From Streptococcus sanguinis (GTDB taxonomy: Bacteria; Bacillota; Bacilli; Lactobacillales; Streptococcaceae), in contig NZ_RJMV01000002.1 of the NCBI RefSeq assembly GCF_003943735.1, forward strand, positions 291,807-347,256: a DNA stretch of 55,450 nucleotides, in the 5' to 3' direction. The translations under genes were made by a program, and so were the position numbers. The notes under the pieces were generated by a model. The model was not told the DNA's origin. It did not search any database and worked only from the letters and a program-made list of their open reading frames with translations. Numbering within the stretch: position 1 is the first letter of the stretch; the number at the start of each line of letters is the position of its first letter. Below, one piece after another: positions 16,310-25,205 of the stretch.

Positions 16310-18511
16310 ATGACAAAACAAGTTTTTAAAACCGTTTTTGCAGGTCGTGAGCTGGTGGTTGAAACAGGTCAGGTTGCAAAACAGGCAAATGGTAGCGCCG
16401 TTGTTCGATATGGAGAAAGTACCGTTTTAACTGCGGCAACTATGTCCAAAAAGATGGCTACTGGGGACTTTTTCCCATTGCAGGTCAACTATGAGGAAAA
16501 AATGTATGCAGCTGGGAAATATCCTGGTGGCTTTAACAAGCGCGAAGGCCGTCCATCAACAGATGCGACTTTGACTGCCCGCTTGATTGACCGTCCAATT
16601 CGTCCTATGTTTGCGGAAGGCTTCCGCAATGAAGTTCAGGTTATCAATACGGTTCTTTCTTATGACGAAGATGCTTCGCCTCAAATGGCTGCTATGTTCG
16701 GTAGCTCTCTGGCTCTTTCTATCTCAGATATTCCTTTTAACGGCCCTATCGCAGGAGTTCAAGTCGGCTATGTAGATGGTGAATTCATCATCAACCCTAG
16801 CAAGGAGCAAAAAGAAGTTTCACTTTTGGAACTGACAGTGGCTGGTACCAAAGAGGCTATCAACATGGTAGAGTCTGGAGCCAAGGAACTGTCTGAAGAT
16901 ATCATGCTGGAAGCTCTTCTCAAAGGGCATGAAGCAGTCAAGGAATTAATTGCCTTCCAAGAAGAAATTGTCACAGCAGTCGGCAAGGAAAAAGCAGAAG
17001 TAGAATTGCTGCATGTTGATGAAGAGCTGCAGGCAGAGATTGTTGCAGCCTACAACAGTGACTTGCAAAAGGCTGTTCAGGTAGAAGAAAAGCTAGCGCG
17101 TGAAGCCGCGACTCAGGCTGTTAAAGACCAAGTCACAGCAGTTTATGAAGAGAAATACGCGGACCATGAAGAATTCGACCGTATCATGCGCGATGTGGCT
17201 GAAATCTTGGAACAAATGGAGCACGCGGAAGTGCGCCGTTTGATTACTGAAGATAAGGTCCGTCCTGACGGCCGTAAGGTTGATGAAATCCGTCCGCTGG
17301 ATGCGGAAGTGGATTACCTGCCGCGCGTGCATGGTTCTGGTCTCTTTACTCGCGGGCAAACCCAGGCCTTGTCTGTCCTGACTCTGGCACCAATGGGCGA
17401 AACGCAAATCGTGGACGGCTTGGATCCAGAATACAAGAAACGCTTCATGCACCACTATAATTTCCCGCAATACTCTGTCGGTGAGACAGGTCGTTATGGG
17501 GCTCCTGGCCGTCGTGAAATCGGACACGGTGCTCTTGGGGAACGTGCCTTGGAGCAAGTCTTGCCTAGCTTGGAAGAGTTTCCTTACGCTATCCGCTTGG
17601 TGGCAGAAGTCTTGGAGTCAAACGGTTCTTCCTCACAGGCCTCTATCTGTGCGGGGACTTTGGCTCTGATGGCAGGTGGTGTGCCGATTAAGGCGCCGGT
17701 TGCCGGAATTGCCATGGGCTTGATTTCAGATGGCAGCAACTACACGGTTCTGACGGACATTCAAGGTTTGGAAGACCATTTTGGTGATATGGACTTTAAG
17801 GTAGCTGGTACTCGCGAAGGGATTACCGCCCTGCAGATGGATATCAAGATTGAAGGAATTACAGCGGAGATCCTGACAGAAGCTCTGGCTCAGGCTAAGA
17901 AAGCCCGCTTTGAAATCCTGGACTTGATTGAAGCGACGATTCCGGCTCCACGTCCTGAGTTGGCTCCAACTGCTCCGAAAATCGACACCATCAAGATTGA
18001 TGTAGATAAGATTAAGATTGTCATCGGTAAAGGTGGAGAAACCATCGACAAGATTATCGCTGAAACCGGTGTCAAGATTGATATTGATGAAGAGGGTAAT
18101 GTATCCATCTACTCAAGCGACCAAGATGCGATTAATCGTGCCAAGGAAATCATTGCTGGCTTGGTCCGCGAAGCAAAAGTGGATGAAGTCTACCATGCCA
18201 AGGTTGTTCGGATTGAGAAATTCGGAGCCTTTGTTAATCTCTTTGACAAGACGGATGCACTGGTTCATATTTCAGAGCTGGCTTGGACTCGGACTAACAA
18301 TGTTGAGGATGTTGTACAAATCGGTGATGAAGTGGATGTCAAGGTTATCAAGATTGATGCCAAAGGCCGAGTAGATGCTTCCATGAAAGTATTGCTGCCG
18401 CGTCCACCAAAGTCTGATAAGCCAAAACATCATCACGACAAGGGGCATCATCCGCGCAAGGAGCACAAAGGTCATAAGGACCATCAAGAAAGCCCTAAAA
18501 CAGAAGAATAA
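16310..18511 (+). CDS. pnp: polyribonucleotide nucleotidyltransferase (PNPase)
   Basis: 733 residues. Two RNase PH domains (N-terminal, with [18 protein letters not shown], and the second around residues 315-545 with the [26 protein letters not shown] catalytic region), a KH domain with GKGG near 573, an S1 domain ([17 protein letters not shown] onward, near 625-693) and a His/Lys-rich tail. It degrades RNA 3' to 5' using phosphate and is part of the degradosome. Ribosome site AAGGAG upstream. Its long leader suggests autoregulation. Confidence 0.98.
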   Translation: MTKQVFKTVFAGRELVVETGQVAKQANGSAVVRYGESTVLTAATMSKKMATGDFFPLQVNYEEKMYAAGKYPGGFNKREGRPSTDATLTARLIDRPIRPMFAEGFRNEVQVINTVLSYDEDASPQMAAMFGSSLALSISDIPFNGPIAGVQVGYVDGEFIINPSKEQKEVSLLELTVAGTKEAINMVESGAKELSEDIMLEALLKGHEAVKELIAFQEEIVTAVGKEKAEVELLHVDEELQAEIVAAYNSDLQKAVQVEEKLAREAATQAVKDQVTAVYEEKYADHEEFDRIMRDVAEILEQMEHAEVRRLITEDKVRPDGRKVDEIRPLDAEVDYLPRVHGSGLFTRGQTQALSVLTLAPMGETQIVDGLDPEYKKRFMHHYNFPQYSVGETGRYGAPGRREIGHGALGERALEQVLPSLEEFPYAIRLVAEVLESNGSSSQASICAGTLALMAGGVPIKAPVAGIAMGLISDGSNYTVLTDIQGLEDHFGDMDFKVAGTREGITALQMDIKIEGITAEILTEALAQAKKARFEILDLIEATIPAPRPELAPTAPKIDTIKIDVDKIKIVIGKGGETIDKIIAETGVKIDIDEEGNVSIYSSDQDAINRAKEIIAGLVREAKVDEVYHAKVVRIEKFGAFVNLFDKTDALVHISELAWTRTNNVEDVVQIGDEVDVKVIKIDAKGRVDASMKVLLPRPPKSDKPKHHHDKGHHPRKEHKGHKDHQESPKTEE

Positions 18512-18602
18512 GAGGTCGCTTATCCCTGTAGACCTCATCAAAAATCGGCAGAGGCGAGCCTAGTTCTCGTCTCTCCTTGTTTAGAGAAGGAAGGAGGCCA
18601 GC

Positions 18603-19220
18603 ATGGGTTGGTGGAAGGAATCCATTGATATTGTAAAAGAAAATGACCCGGCGGCACGAACGTCGCTGGAAGTCTTGCTAACCTATCCAGGTATCAAAGC
18701 TTTGGCGGCCCACCGCCTCTCGCATTTTTTGTGGCGGCACGGCTTCAAGCTGTTAGCGCGCATGCACAGTCAATTCTGGCGTTTCTGGACTCAGATTGAG
18801 ATTCATCCTGGCGCTCAGATTGAGTCAGGTGTCTTCATCGACCATGGCAGTGGCCTGGTGATTGGAGAAACGGCCATTGTGGAGAAGGGGGCCATGCTTT
18901 ACCACGGCGTGACTCTAGGCGGGACGGGAAAGGATACAGGCAAACGCCATCCGACCGTCCGTCGAGGTGCCTTGGTCTCTGCCCATGCTCAAGTCATTGG
19001 ACCAATTGAGATTGGTGAAAAAGCCAAGGTCGGAGCCGGTGCAGTTGTAGTGGCTGATGTTCCAAGTGATGTGACAGTTGTTGGTGTACCGGCCAAGATT
19101 GTCCGTGTTCACGGTGAGAAAGACGAGCCAACCATTCACGAGGTAGAGGAGAAACGGGAATACTATCTAGACAAGCTAGAGCATGCCCGTGAAGCCAGCC
19201 ACCATTCGTCAAGTCTGTAG
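18603..19220 (+). CDS. cysE: serine O-acetyltransferase
   Basis: 205 residues. Left-handed beta-helix acyltransferase with hexapeptide repeats (IHPGAQIESGVFIDHGSGLVIGETAIVEKGAMLYHGVTLGG) and the His/Asp catalytic pair in this block. It makes O-acetylserine from serine and acetyl-CoA, the first step to cysteine. It follows pnp by 91 bases and lies upstream of cysS, the usual streptococcal grouping. Ribosome site AAGGAGG, 6 bases before ATG. The C-terminal tail is His/Ser rich. Confidence 0.95.
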   Translation: MGWWKESIDIVKENDPAARTSLEVLLTYPGIKALAAHRLSHFLWRHGFKLLARMHSQFWRFWTQIEIHPGAQIESGVFIDHGSGLVIGETAIVEKGAMLYHGVTLGGTGKDTGKRHPTVRRGALVSAHAQVIGPIEIGEKAKVGAGAVVVADVPSDVTVVGVPAKIVRVHGEKDEPTIHEVEEKREYYLDKLEHAREASHHSSSL

Positions 19221-19268
19221 AAAAGGTTGGCAAAGTTATCTAAGTAAAATATGACAGGAGGAACCGAC

Positions 19269-19469
19269 ATGTCAGATTTATCAGATGCTATTTTGAACCA
19301 GATAGTCCTTGAACTGAAAGAAGGGTTGGACGGTCTTGCCAAGGAGCGTTTTACAAAATTGCCGCCTAGCCACCAGCGTGAATGGGCTCGCTATATCAGT
19401 GAAGCCAAAAAAGATGAGACCAAGTTGCGTCGCATAGAAAAGATGAAGGTGGATTTGCTGAAGCCTTAA
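19269..19469 (+). CDS. YdeI/OmpD-associated (OmdA-like) small protein
   Basis: 66 residues with PPSHQREWARYISEAKKDETKLRRIEKM, the C-terminal motif of the YdeI/OmpD-associated family (in longer members REWVRYIEEAKKPET...). Here only this module is present. I take the ATG at 19269 because AGGAGG lies 7 bases upstream. The family was linked to bacteriocin tolerance in Gram-negatives; a role here is unknown. It lies in the cysE-cysS gene group. Confidence 0.75.
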   Translation: MSDLSDAILNQIVLELKEGLDGLAKERFTKLPPSHQREWARYISEAKKDETKLRRIEKMKVDLLKP

Positions 19470-19482
19470 AGAAAGAGAACTT

Positions 19483-20253
19483 ATGCTATTAGAGGAATTT
19501 GAAGATGTAGCTGGGGTTATTGAACCAACAGATAGACAGATTATTGACAAAGGTGAGGTATGCGAAACCATCATCCTGTCCTTTAATGGCGAAATTCTGA
19601 AACGTTTGATTGAGTCAGAAGAAGTCTATCCAGGAGGCTATTTGAAAAGCATAAACGGATAGCATCCATGGTATATTTATGACCAAGGAACTAGCAAGCT
19701 AGCAGTTATGTTGGCTCCAATTGGGGCTCCCATGATAGTCGGCCAGCTGGAGGAGTTGGTGACTAGAGGCTTCAAGAATTTCATCATTCTAGGTTCCTGT
19801 GGCGTTTTGGACCGCTCAATTGAGGCGGATAAAATCATCCTGCCTGCAGCCGCTTTGCGAGATGAAGGGACTAGCTATCACTATGCCCCACCGGGTGATG
19901 AAGTCGCCTATGACGAGTCTTTGTTGGTCGAGCTGGAAGCCATCTTTGATAAGCACGATATCGAGCATATCCGCGCTAAGTCTTGGACGACTGATGCCTT
20001 TTATCGGGAAACGCCTGATAAGGTCAAGCGGCGCTTAGCTGCGGGTGCCCAAGTGGTGGACATGGAAGCTTCAGCTATCATGGCTTGGAGTCAATTTCGC
20101 AAGAGTAAAGTCTATCAATTCTTCTACACAGCTGACTATGTGGATCATCATAAAAATGAGTGGGATGCAAGACACGAAGAAAGAAAAGCAGATGCTATGA
20201 TTTTTTTCAATATTGCTTTGATGATAGCAAAGGAGATAAATAGGGGTATATGA
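19483..20253 (+). pseudogene. nucleoside phosphorylase interrupted by an in-frame TAG
   Basis: The frame starting ATG at 19483 (MLLEEFEDVAGVIEPTDRQI) continues without shift to 20253, but codon 60 is TAG (19660-19662) between KSING and HPWYIYDQGTSKL. The parts on either side form one purine/uridine phosphorylase-like protein of about 256 residues: AVMLAPIGAPMIVGQLEEL, IILGSCGVLDRSIEADKIILP, and the nucleoside-binding VVDMEASAIM. A fragment starting at ATG 19708 (181 aa) could still be made, but it lacks the N-terminal strand and has no ribosome site. It looks like a recent nonsense mutation since the rest is intact. Confidence 0.85.
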
Positions 20254-20927
20254 TTATAAACTATCTATATATGTGTCTGTTTGTTATATTGATTATGTTC
20301 CTTGTATATTTAAATCGGAAAGAAAAATTAGAGGAAAAGAAACAAGATGCTCAAACGGACTATAGTAAAATTTATTTACAGGAATATTCATTGAGAATGG
20401 ATAATGGTGAAACTTGGCTGTTTTTTGAGTATAAATTGACTCAATTAAATAAACGAGATTATATATTAAGTCATTATAGACAAGGGGATATATGGACTAA
20501 CGAACATGGATATTCCTATATGATATCGGAACTGCTAGATAGAGAATATTATGAAATAAAATATGATTCTAGTGGAAGAGTAAGCGAAAAAGAAGGACCC
20601 TATATTATATATAAATTAACATCAATTATTGATATGAGTCATAGAGATATAAACTACGGTCCTGTTCAAAATAATTATGCCGGGAATAATTATCAAGATA
20701 ATAGATATAGTGTTTATTATAATGAGATTGTTTCAGTGCTAAATGCTTACAAAACAGAATTGATTCAACATGGTATTAAAGATAGCGAAATTAACAGTAT
20801 CATTACTTCTCCGCAGGATAAACAAAAATTGGAATATTTTGTAGAGAAGTATGAGCCGATCTTAAGAAGTATTGAAGTTGCGAGTGCAGCTGCTACACTT
20901 TTTGATATATTGCTGAAATTACTATAG
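20250..20927 (+). CDS. hypothetical AT-rich membrane-anchored protein
   Basis: 225 residues, beginning at an ATGA overlap with the preceding reading frame. One N-terminal hydrophobic helix (IINYLYMCLFVILIMFLVYL), then a hydrophilic domain rich in Tyr, Asn and Asp (DYSKIYLQEYSLRMDNGETWLFFEYKL). Base composition is clearly more AT-rich than the flanking genes, which suggests acquisition. No family recognised. The overlap makes translation dependent on ribosomes finishing the upstream frame. Confidence 0.65.
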   Translation: MIINYLYMCLFVILIMFLVYLNRKEKLEEKKQDAQTDYSKIYLQEYSLRMDNGETWLFFEYKLTQLNKRDYILSHYRQGDIWTNEHGYSYMISELLDREYYEIKYDSSGRVSEKEGPYIIYKLTSIIDMSHRDINYGPVQNNYAGNNYQDNRYSVYYNEIVSVLNAYKTELIQHGIKDSEINSIITSPQDKQKLEYFVEKYEPILRSIEVASAAATLFDILLKLL

Positions 20928-20949
20928 ATAGTAGGATATAGGAGTAATT

Positions 20950-21194
20950 ATGATTAAAATCTATGACACCATGTTGGCAGGAAGTCTTGTTTCTGTATTC
21001 AGTTTGTTTCGTGCAGGAAATCTGATTTTCGGTCTTCTGGTCCTGCTCCCTGCCTACCTTTACCATTTGAGCCGGAAGTAGACTGGAGAGGCGCTTGAAT
21101 GTTTAAGAATGAACCGTTCTGCTGCAGGTTGGAATTGCTGTTGTCTGGCTTATTTTTCTTGTCCAGCAAGGATTTTGCTGAATACTTTGATTAG
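20950..21194 (+). other. 336-base gap: 43-aa ORF with a CysS-like start, and decayed membrane-protein sequence
   Basis: An ORF 20950-21081 with AGGAG 5 bases upstream encodes MIKIYDTM followed by a hydrophobic segment (LAGSLVSVFSLFRAGNLIFGLLVLLPAYLYHL). Its first 24 bases match the first 24 bases of cysS (21804) at 22 positions, although the rest is unrelated. After it, 21099-21230 contains pieces of a hydrophobic protein split over two frames (GIAVVWLIFLVQQGF, then NTLISLGLIIWVYPAK), which suggests a frameshifted small membrane protein. Whether the 43-residue ORF is expressed is unknown. Confidence 0.45.
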
Positions 21195-21264
21195 CTTAGG
21201 TCTAATCATCTGGGTCTATCCCGCTAAGTGAAGGCGAAGCAGAACTAGAAAGGTAACTATAAGA

Positions 21265-21786
21265 ATGGCAGTATATTTTTACGGCTGTATCACCATGGAT
21301 GGCTACTTGGCAGACAGCCAGCACAGGATAGACTGGCTGCATCAGCTTGGTTCTGTAGAGGATACAGGCTATGATGACTTTTACAGGCAAATGGATATCA
21401 CCATCATGGGCAAGCGGACCTTTGAGGAAATCCAAGATTTGCAAGATGTAGAAAGTTTTTATCAAGCTACGGAAAACTATGTCTTTACGCATGATAGGCA
21501 CCTGCCTGTCAGCAATTACCAGCCAGTAGCTGGGGATGTGGTGGACTTTGTTCACCAGATTGACAAAGGCAAAAATGTCTTTGTGATTGGTGGTAATTCC
21601 TTGGTAGGACCGCTCTTGGATGCGGATCTTTTTGACCACCTCATTATTCAGATAGCGCCCCTTATCCTAGGAAAGGGGGTTCCCCTCTTTACCCAAGAGG
21701 AAGGGCAGCGCTTTTACCAACTGGATAGCCTCAGACAATTTGGCCCTTTTGCAGAGCTGGTTTTCAGCCGAAAAAGTCAGAAATAG
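21265..21786 (+). CDS. dihydrofolate reductase family protein (RibD C-terminal-like)
   Basis: 173 residues. Starts VYFYGCITMDGYLAD and contains FVIGGNSLVGPLLDADLFDHLIIQIAPLILGKGVPLF, the NADPH-binding and C-terminal pattern of the RibD-C/YwjB family. These proteins share the DHFR fold but their substrate is usually unproven; it is not the folate-pathway DHFR itself. Ribosome site GAAAGG 10 bases upstream. Lies 17 bases before cysS and is probably in its operon. Confidence 0.8.
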   Translation: MAVYFYGCITMDGYLADSQHRIDWLHQLGSVEDTGYDDFYRQMDITIMGKRTFEEIQDLQDVESFYQATENYVFTHDRHLPVSNYQPVAGDVVDFVHQIDKGKNVFVIGGNSLVGPLLDADLFDHLIIQIAPLILGKGVPLFTQEEGQRFYQLDSLRQFGPFAELVFSRKSQK

Positions 21787-21803
21787 AGAAGGGAGTGGAC
21801 CGC

Positions 21804-23147
21804 ATGATTAAAATTTACGACACCATGTCTCGTGATTTGCGAGAATTTGTACCTATTGAGGACGGCAAGGTTAAGATGTATGTCTGTGGGCCAACTGTAT
21901 ACAACTATATCCATGTCGGCAATGCCCGCTCAACAGTAGCTTTTGACACTGTTCGCCGCTATTTTGAGTATCGGGGATTTGAGGTCAATTATATTTCCAA
22001 CTTTACAGATGTGGATGATAAGATTATCCATCGGGCCAAGGAAGAAGGCATCACTCCCAAAGAAGTGGCTGACAAGTATATCGCAGCTTTTCGTGAGGAT
22101 GTATCAGCTTTGGGTGTAAAACCTGCGACTCGTCATCCGCGGGTGGTGGAGTTTATGGCTGACATCATCCGTTTTGTGGAAGACTTGATTGAAAAAGGTT
22201 TTGCCTATGAGTCAGAGGGCGATGTCTATTTCCGTGTGGAAAAATCCCAAAACTATGCCAAATTAGCCAATAAAACCTTGGCAGACTTGGAGTTGGGTGC
22301 TTCTGGCCGGACAGATGAGGAGACTGCTCGTAAGGAAAATCCAGTAGACTTTGCTCTCTGGAAGGCAGCTAAGCCAGGTGAGATTTCCTGGGACAGCCCT
22401 TGGGGAGCAGGCCGTCCGGGCTGGCATATTGAGTGTTCGGTCATGTCAACGGAGATTTTGGGTGATACTATTGATATCCACGGTGGTGGGGCAGACCTAG
22501 AGTTTCCTCACCATACCAATGAAATCGCCCAGTCAGAGGCCAAGACTGGTCAGACTTTTGCCAACTACTGGATGCATAATGGCTTTGTCAACATTGACGA
22601 TGTTAAGATGTCCAAGTCTCTAGGTAATTTTATAACCGTTCATGATGCCCTCAAGACCATTGATGGTCAGGTGCTGCGTTTCTTCTTTGCTACCCAGCAT
22701 TATCGTAAGCCTATTAATTTCACGGAAAAAGCTGTTCATGATGCAGCGACCAATCTCAAATATTTGAAGAATACCTATGAGCAGCCTTTCACGGGTCAGG
22801 CAGACTCTGCTCAGATTCAGGCCTTTCTGGACAAGTTCACAGCTGCAATGGACGAAGATTTCAATGCGGCCAATGGTATCACGGTTGTCTTCGAGTTAGC
22901 CAAGTGGATTAACTCTGGCAATTACACCGCTGAAGTCAAGGCAGCCTTGGCCAAGCTCTTAGAAGTTTTTGGTATCGTCTTTGTAGAAGAAGTTTTGGAT
23001 GCGGACATTGAGCGCTTGATTGAGGAACGCCAAGCAGCGCGGGCTAATCGGGACTTTGCGACTGCAGACCGTATTCGGGATGAATTGGCCGCTCAGGGCA
23101 TCAAGCTCTTGGATACTAAGGACGGAGTGAGGTGGACACGTGACTGA
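21804..23147 (+). CDS. cysS: cysteinyl-tRNA synthetase
   Basis: 447 residues. Class I synthetase with YVCGPTVYNYIHVGNARS (zinc Cys and the HIGH-equivalent HVGN), FTDVDDKI, GWHIECSVMS and KMSKSLGN. It charges tRNA-Cys. The ATG at 21804 is preferred over a GTG at 21795 because the family begins MIKIYDT and GAAGGGAG is correctly spaced. The stop overlaps the mini-III gene by 8 bases. Gene order cysS-mrnC-rlmB-yacP matches that of B. subtilis. Confidence 0.97.
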   Translation: MIKIYDTMSRDLREFVPIEDGKVKMYVCGPTVYNYIHVGNARSTVAFDTVRRYFEYRGFEVNYISNFTDVDDKIIHRAKEEGITPKEVADKYIAAFREDVSALGVKPATRHPRVVEFMADIIRFVEDLIEKGFAYESEGDVYFRVEKSQNYAKLANKTLADLELGASGRTDEETARKENPVDFALWKAAKPGEISWDSPWGAGRPGWHIECSVMSTEILGDTIDIHGGGADLEFPHHTNEIAQSEAKTGQTFANYWMHNGFVNIDDVKMSKSLGNFITVHDALKTIDGQVLRFFFATQHYRKPINFTEKAVHDAATNLKYLKNTYEQPFTGQADSAQIQAFLDKFTAAMDEDFNAANGITVVFELAKWINSGNYTAEVKAALAKLLEVFGIVFVEEVLDADIERLIEERQAARANRDFATADRIRDELAAQGIKLLDTKDGVRWTRD

Positions 23148-23532
23148 TGTCAACCTGATTAACGGTATTGCCCTCGCCTTTGAGGGAGATGCTGTCTACT
23201 CCATGTATATCCGGCGTCACCTGATTTTTCAAGGTCTGACCAAGCCCAATCAGCTGCATAGGGAAGCGACTAAGTATGTTTCTGCCAAGGCTCAGGCCAA
23301 CCTCATTTCTCTCATGCTGGAAGAAGGGATTCTGACGGAGAAGGAAGAGGATATCTACAAGCGCGGCCGCAATGCCAACAGCCATACCAAGGCTAAGAAT
23401 ACGGACATCGTCACCTACCGTATGTCTACCGGCTTTGAGGCAGTCATGGGCTACTTGCATATGACCGAAGCCATTGAGCGACTGGAAGAGCTGATTGACT
23501 GGTGTATTCAACGGGTGGAGGAAAGCAAATAA
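23140..23532 (+). CDS. mrnC: Mini-ribonuclease III
   Basis: 130 residues. RNase III catalytic domain alone, without the double-stranded RNA-binding domain: NGIALAFEGDAVYSMYIRRHL (with the EGDAVY motif) and RGRNANSHTKAKNTDIVTYRMSTGFEAVMGYLH, which holds the acidic metal ligands. It matures 23S rRNA ends in Firmicutes. GTG start inside the end of cysS, with GAGTGAGG upstream. Confidence 0.95.
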   Translation: MTDVNLINGIALAFEGDAVYSMYIRRHLIFQGLTKPNQLHREATKYVSAKAQANLISLMLEEGILTEKEEDIYKRGRNANSHTKAKNTDIVTYRMSTGFEAVMGYLHMTEAIERLEELIDWCIQRVEESK

Positions 23533-23587
23533 AAAAAGATTTTCTAGCTCCGTTTACAAACTAGATAAATTGAAGATATCTAAAACA

Positions 23588-23611
23588 GAGTTGCTGCGGC
23601 AGCTCTTTTCT
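23588..23611 (+). terminator. terminator after mrnC
   Basis: Stem AGAGTTGCTGC / GGCAGCTCT (one bulge) followed by TTTTC. Confidence 0.65.
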
Positions 23612-23625
23612 TTAGTGTCTGTATT

Positions 23626-23634
23626 TGCTATAAT
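23626..23634 (+). promoter_or_regulatory. extended -10 promoter
   Basis: TGCTATAAT with an exact TATAAT at 23629-23634, 27 bases before the start of the 23661 gene. Confidence 0.7.
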
Positions 23635-23660
23635 AATAGAAACTAGTTAAGGAGAATATC

Positions 23661-24320
23661 GTGAAAAAATATTTGGTTATATCGGTAATAGCCTTGGTTT
23701 TGCTTCTGCTATGGGCGTATAGCAACAGAAATAACAAACAAATCGAGACTTCTTCTGGAAAGACCAGTAGTGCTAATACAACTTCGTCTAAGGCGTCTAG
23801 CAGTAGCCAGGATTCAGAGCAAGCCAGCCTTCAGGAAACTTCTTCTAGCAGCATAGAGGTGCCCAGTTCAGAAGATACAAGTGAGCCAGCAGCAGAAAGT
23901 TCTGGATCTTCCATGAATGAAGAAGAGATAAAAAATGGAGACTACTCTAGTATTGCAGGTACTTGGAAAAGTGGTACTGGAAATACATTGGTGTTTGATG
24001 CCAATGGTTTGGTGAGTGAAACTCAGCATTTGAGCGAATATGGTGCCAAAGATATGTATGGTTTTGTTAGTATTGGAGTCCAGTGCCTAGGGCTAGTTTT
24101 CTTCTTTATAATTCTCGTAAAATTCCACCTTAATTCTAATAAAGTTTTCCAAGTCTCGCAGGAGCTGCAGGAGCATGGCGCGGGTTTCAAATTCTTGGCG
24201 GGTTTTAGGGAGCGGCCGCTCGCGAAATACGGTCAAATAGTTGTCAATCTCGTCCAAGAGGTCTCGGGCGGGATTTTCTTGGCTCAGCTGCTTAGCGGTC
24301 TGGGAGAAGAGACGGGCTAA
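23661..24320 (+). pseudogene. 3'-truncated DUF6287-like secreted/anchored protein
   Basis: N-terminal signal/anchor helix (VISVIALVLLLLWAY), a Ser/Thr-rich linker (about residues 30-88), then the start of a DUF6287-type domain (NGDYSSIAGTWKSGTGNTLVFD). The domain breaks off near residue 140 (about base 24080). Beyond that the frame merely reads the antisense of the next gene until a chance stop at 24320, giving a meaningless tail. A deletion appears to have removed the domain's end and brought the convergent gene's stop to within the frame. The -10 and ribosome site (AAGGAG) are intact. Confidence 0.7.
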
Positions 24321-25052
24321 AATCAAGCTTTCACTGGCTGCTAGATGGCAGTTATTAATATTGCTGGCCATGTCTTGCAGGATGCGGTTTTGGGCCTGTC
24401 GCATTTCAAAATAGTGAATATGGTAGTTGGTCTGGTGAAAGAGGTGGTTGGAGTGGTCCAGATAGACCAGCTGCAAGGCCTGCTGCAAAATCTTGTCCAG
24501 CTCCTTAATCAGAGCTGCATCATTTCGGCCGTCTCCAGCTTTTAAGAAATATTCAAAGCGTAGCAAAATCTTTTTCAGCTGTTCCTCCACTTGCTCATGG
24601 TAGCTGTCAATTTCTTGCTGGCGCGAGGGCATATAGAGATTGGCTAGCAGAGCAAAGCCAGTTCCAATAAGAAATAGAGCTAGCTCATTTCCAAGCAGTG
24701 ACCAGGAGGTGGATTTTTCTAAGAGCAGATGGGTGACCAGGACGGTACTGGGGGTAATGCCGATTTCCCAGCCAAGCCGAAAGGCCAGAGGTACATAGAT
24801 CGCGATATAGATGGCCAATGCTCCGAGATGAAAACCTAGAAAGTGAAAAGCCAGGCTTCCGATAGCCAGAGCCAGCAGGGTAGATAAAAAGCGATTGCCA
24901 GCTAGCTTTGCAGTACTGCGGCGGGTATCGGTCACGCTGAGGATGGCAATAATTCCAGCTGAAGTTGAGTAGGCCAGACCTAAAAAGTCAGCCAGCCAAG
25001 CAGCTAGACAGGTAGCTAGTACAAGCTTGATGGTACGTTGGAGGAGAGACAT
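24093..25052 (-). CDS. aromatic acid exporter family protein (ArAE/FUSC-like, DUF939)
   Basis: 319 residues. About five hydrophobic segments in the first 150 residues (LVLATCLAAWLADFLGLAYSTSAGIIAILSVTDTRRST opens the domain) and a helical cytoplasmic C-terminal half. This half-size form is common in streptococci. Related proteins export aromatic or organic acids; the substrate here is not known. Ends convergently inside the truncated gene's frame. ATG preceded by AAGGAAAC. Confidence 0.85.
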   Translation of the reverse strand: MSLLQRTIKLVLATCLAAWLADFLGLAYSTSAGIIAILSVTDTRRSTAKLAGNRFLSTLLALAIGSLAFHFLGFHLGALAIYIAIYVPLAFRLGWEIGITPSTVLVTHLLLEKSTSWSLLGNELALFLIGTGFALLANLYMPSRQQEIDSYHEQVEEQLKKILLRFEYFLKAGDGRNDAALIKELDKILQQALQLVYLDHSNHLFHQTNYHIHYFEMRQAQNRILQDMASNINNCHLAASESLILARLFSQTAKQLSQENPARDLLDEIDNYLTVFRERPLPKTRQEFETRAMLLQLLRDLENFIRIKVEFYENYKEEN

Positions 25053-25189
25053 GAGTAGGAGTTTCCTTTTTTAGACTTCTTTCTATTATAGCACGACTGG
25101 TGGGGAATCTTGGGGACTGCTGATTGCTTTTTATCAGAGCAGAATTCTGTCTCGCCCGAGTAAATCCTGCCGCCATTCTTTCGCCTTTG

Positions 25190-25205
25190 TGTTATACTAT
25201 TCCTA
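25190..25205 (+). promoter_or_regulatory. extended -10 promoter giving a leaderless rlmB mRNA
   Basis: TGTTATACT (TG at 25190-25191, TATACT at 25193-25198). The ATG of rlmB is only 7 bases after the -10, where transcription would begin, and no ribosome site precedes it. The mRNA should therefore start at or next to AUG. Confidence 0.6.

Noticed and set aside
17093..17557. 154-residue minus-strand open frame
   Set aside because: Antisense of pnp; no start signals.
18512..18602. T-box or cysteine riboswitch before cysE
   Set aside because: The gap is only 91 bases, with a simple GAGGTC/GACCTC hairpin, and lacks T-box features; the same holds before cysS.
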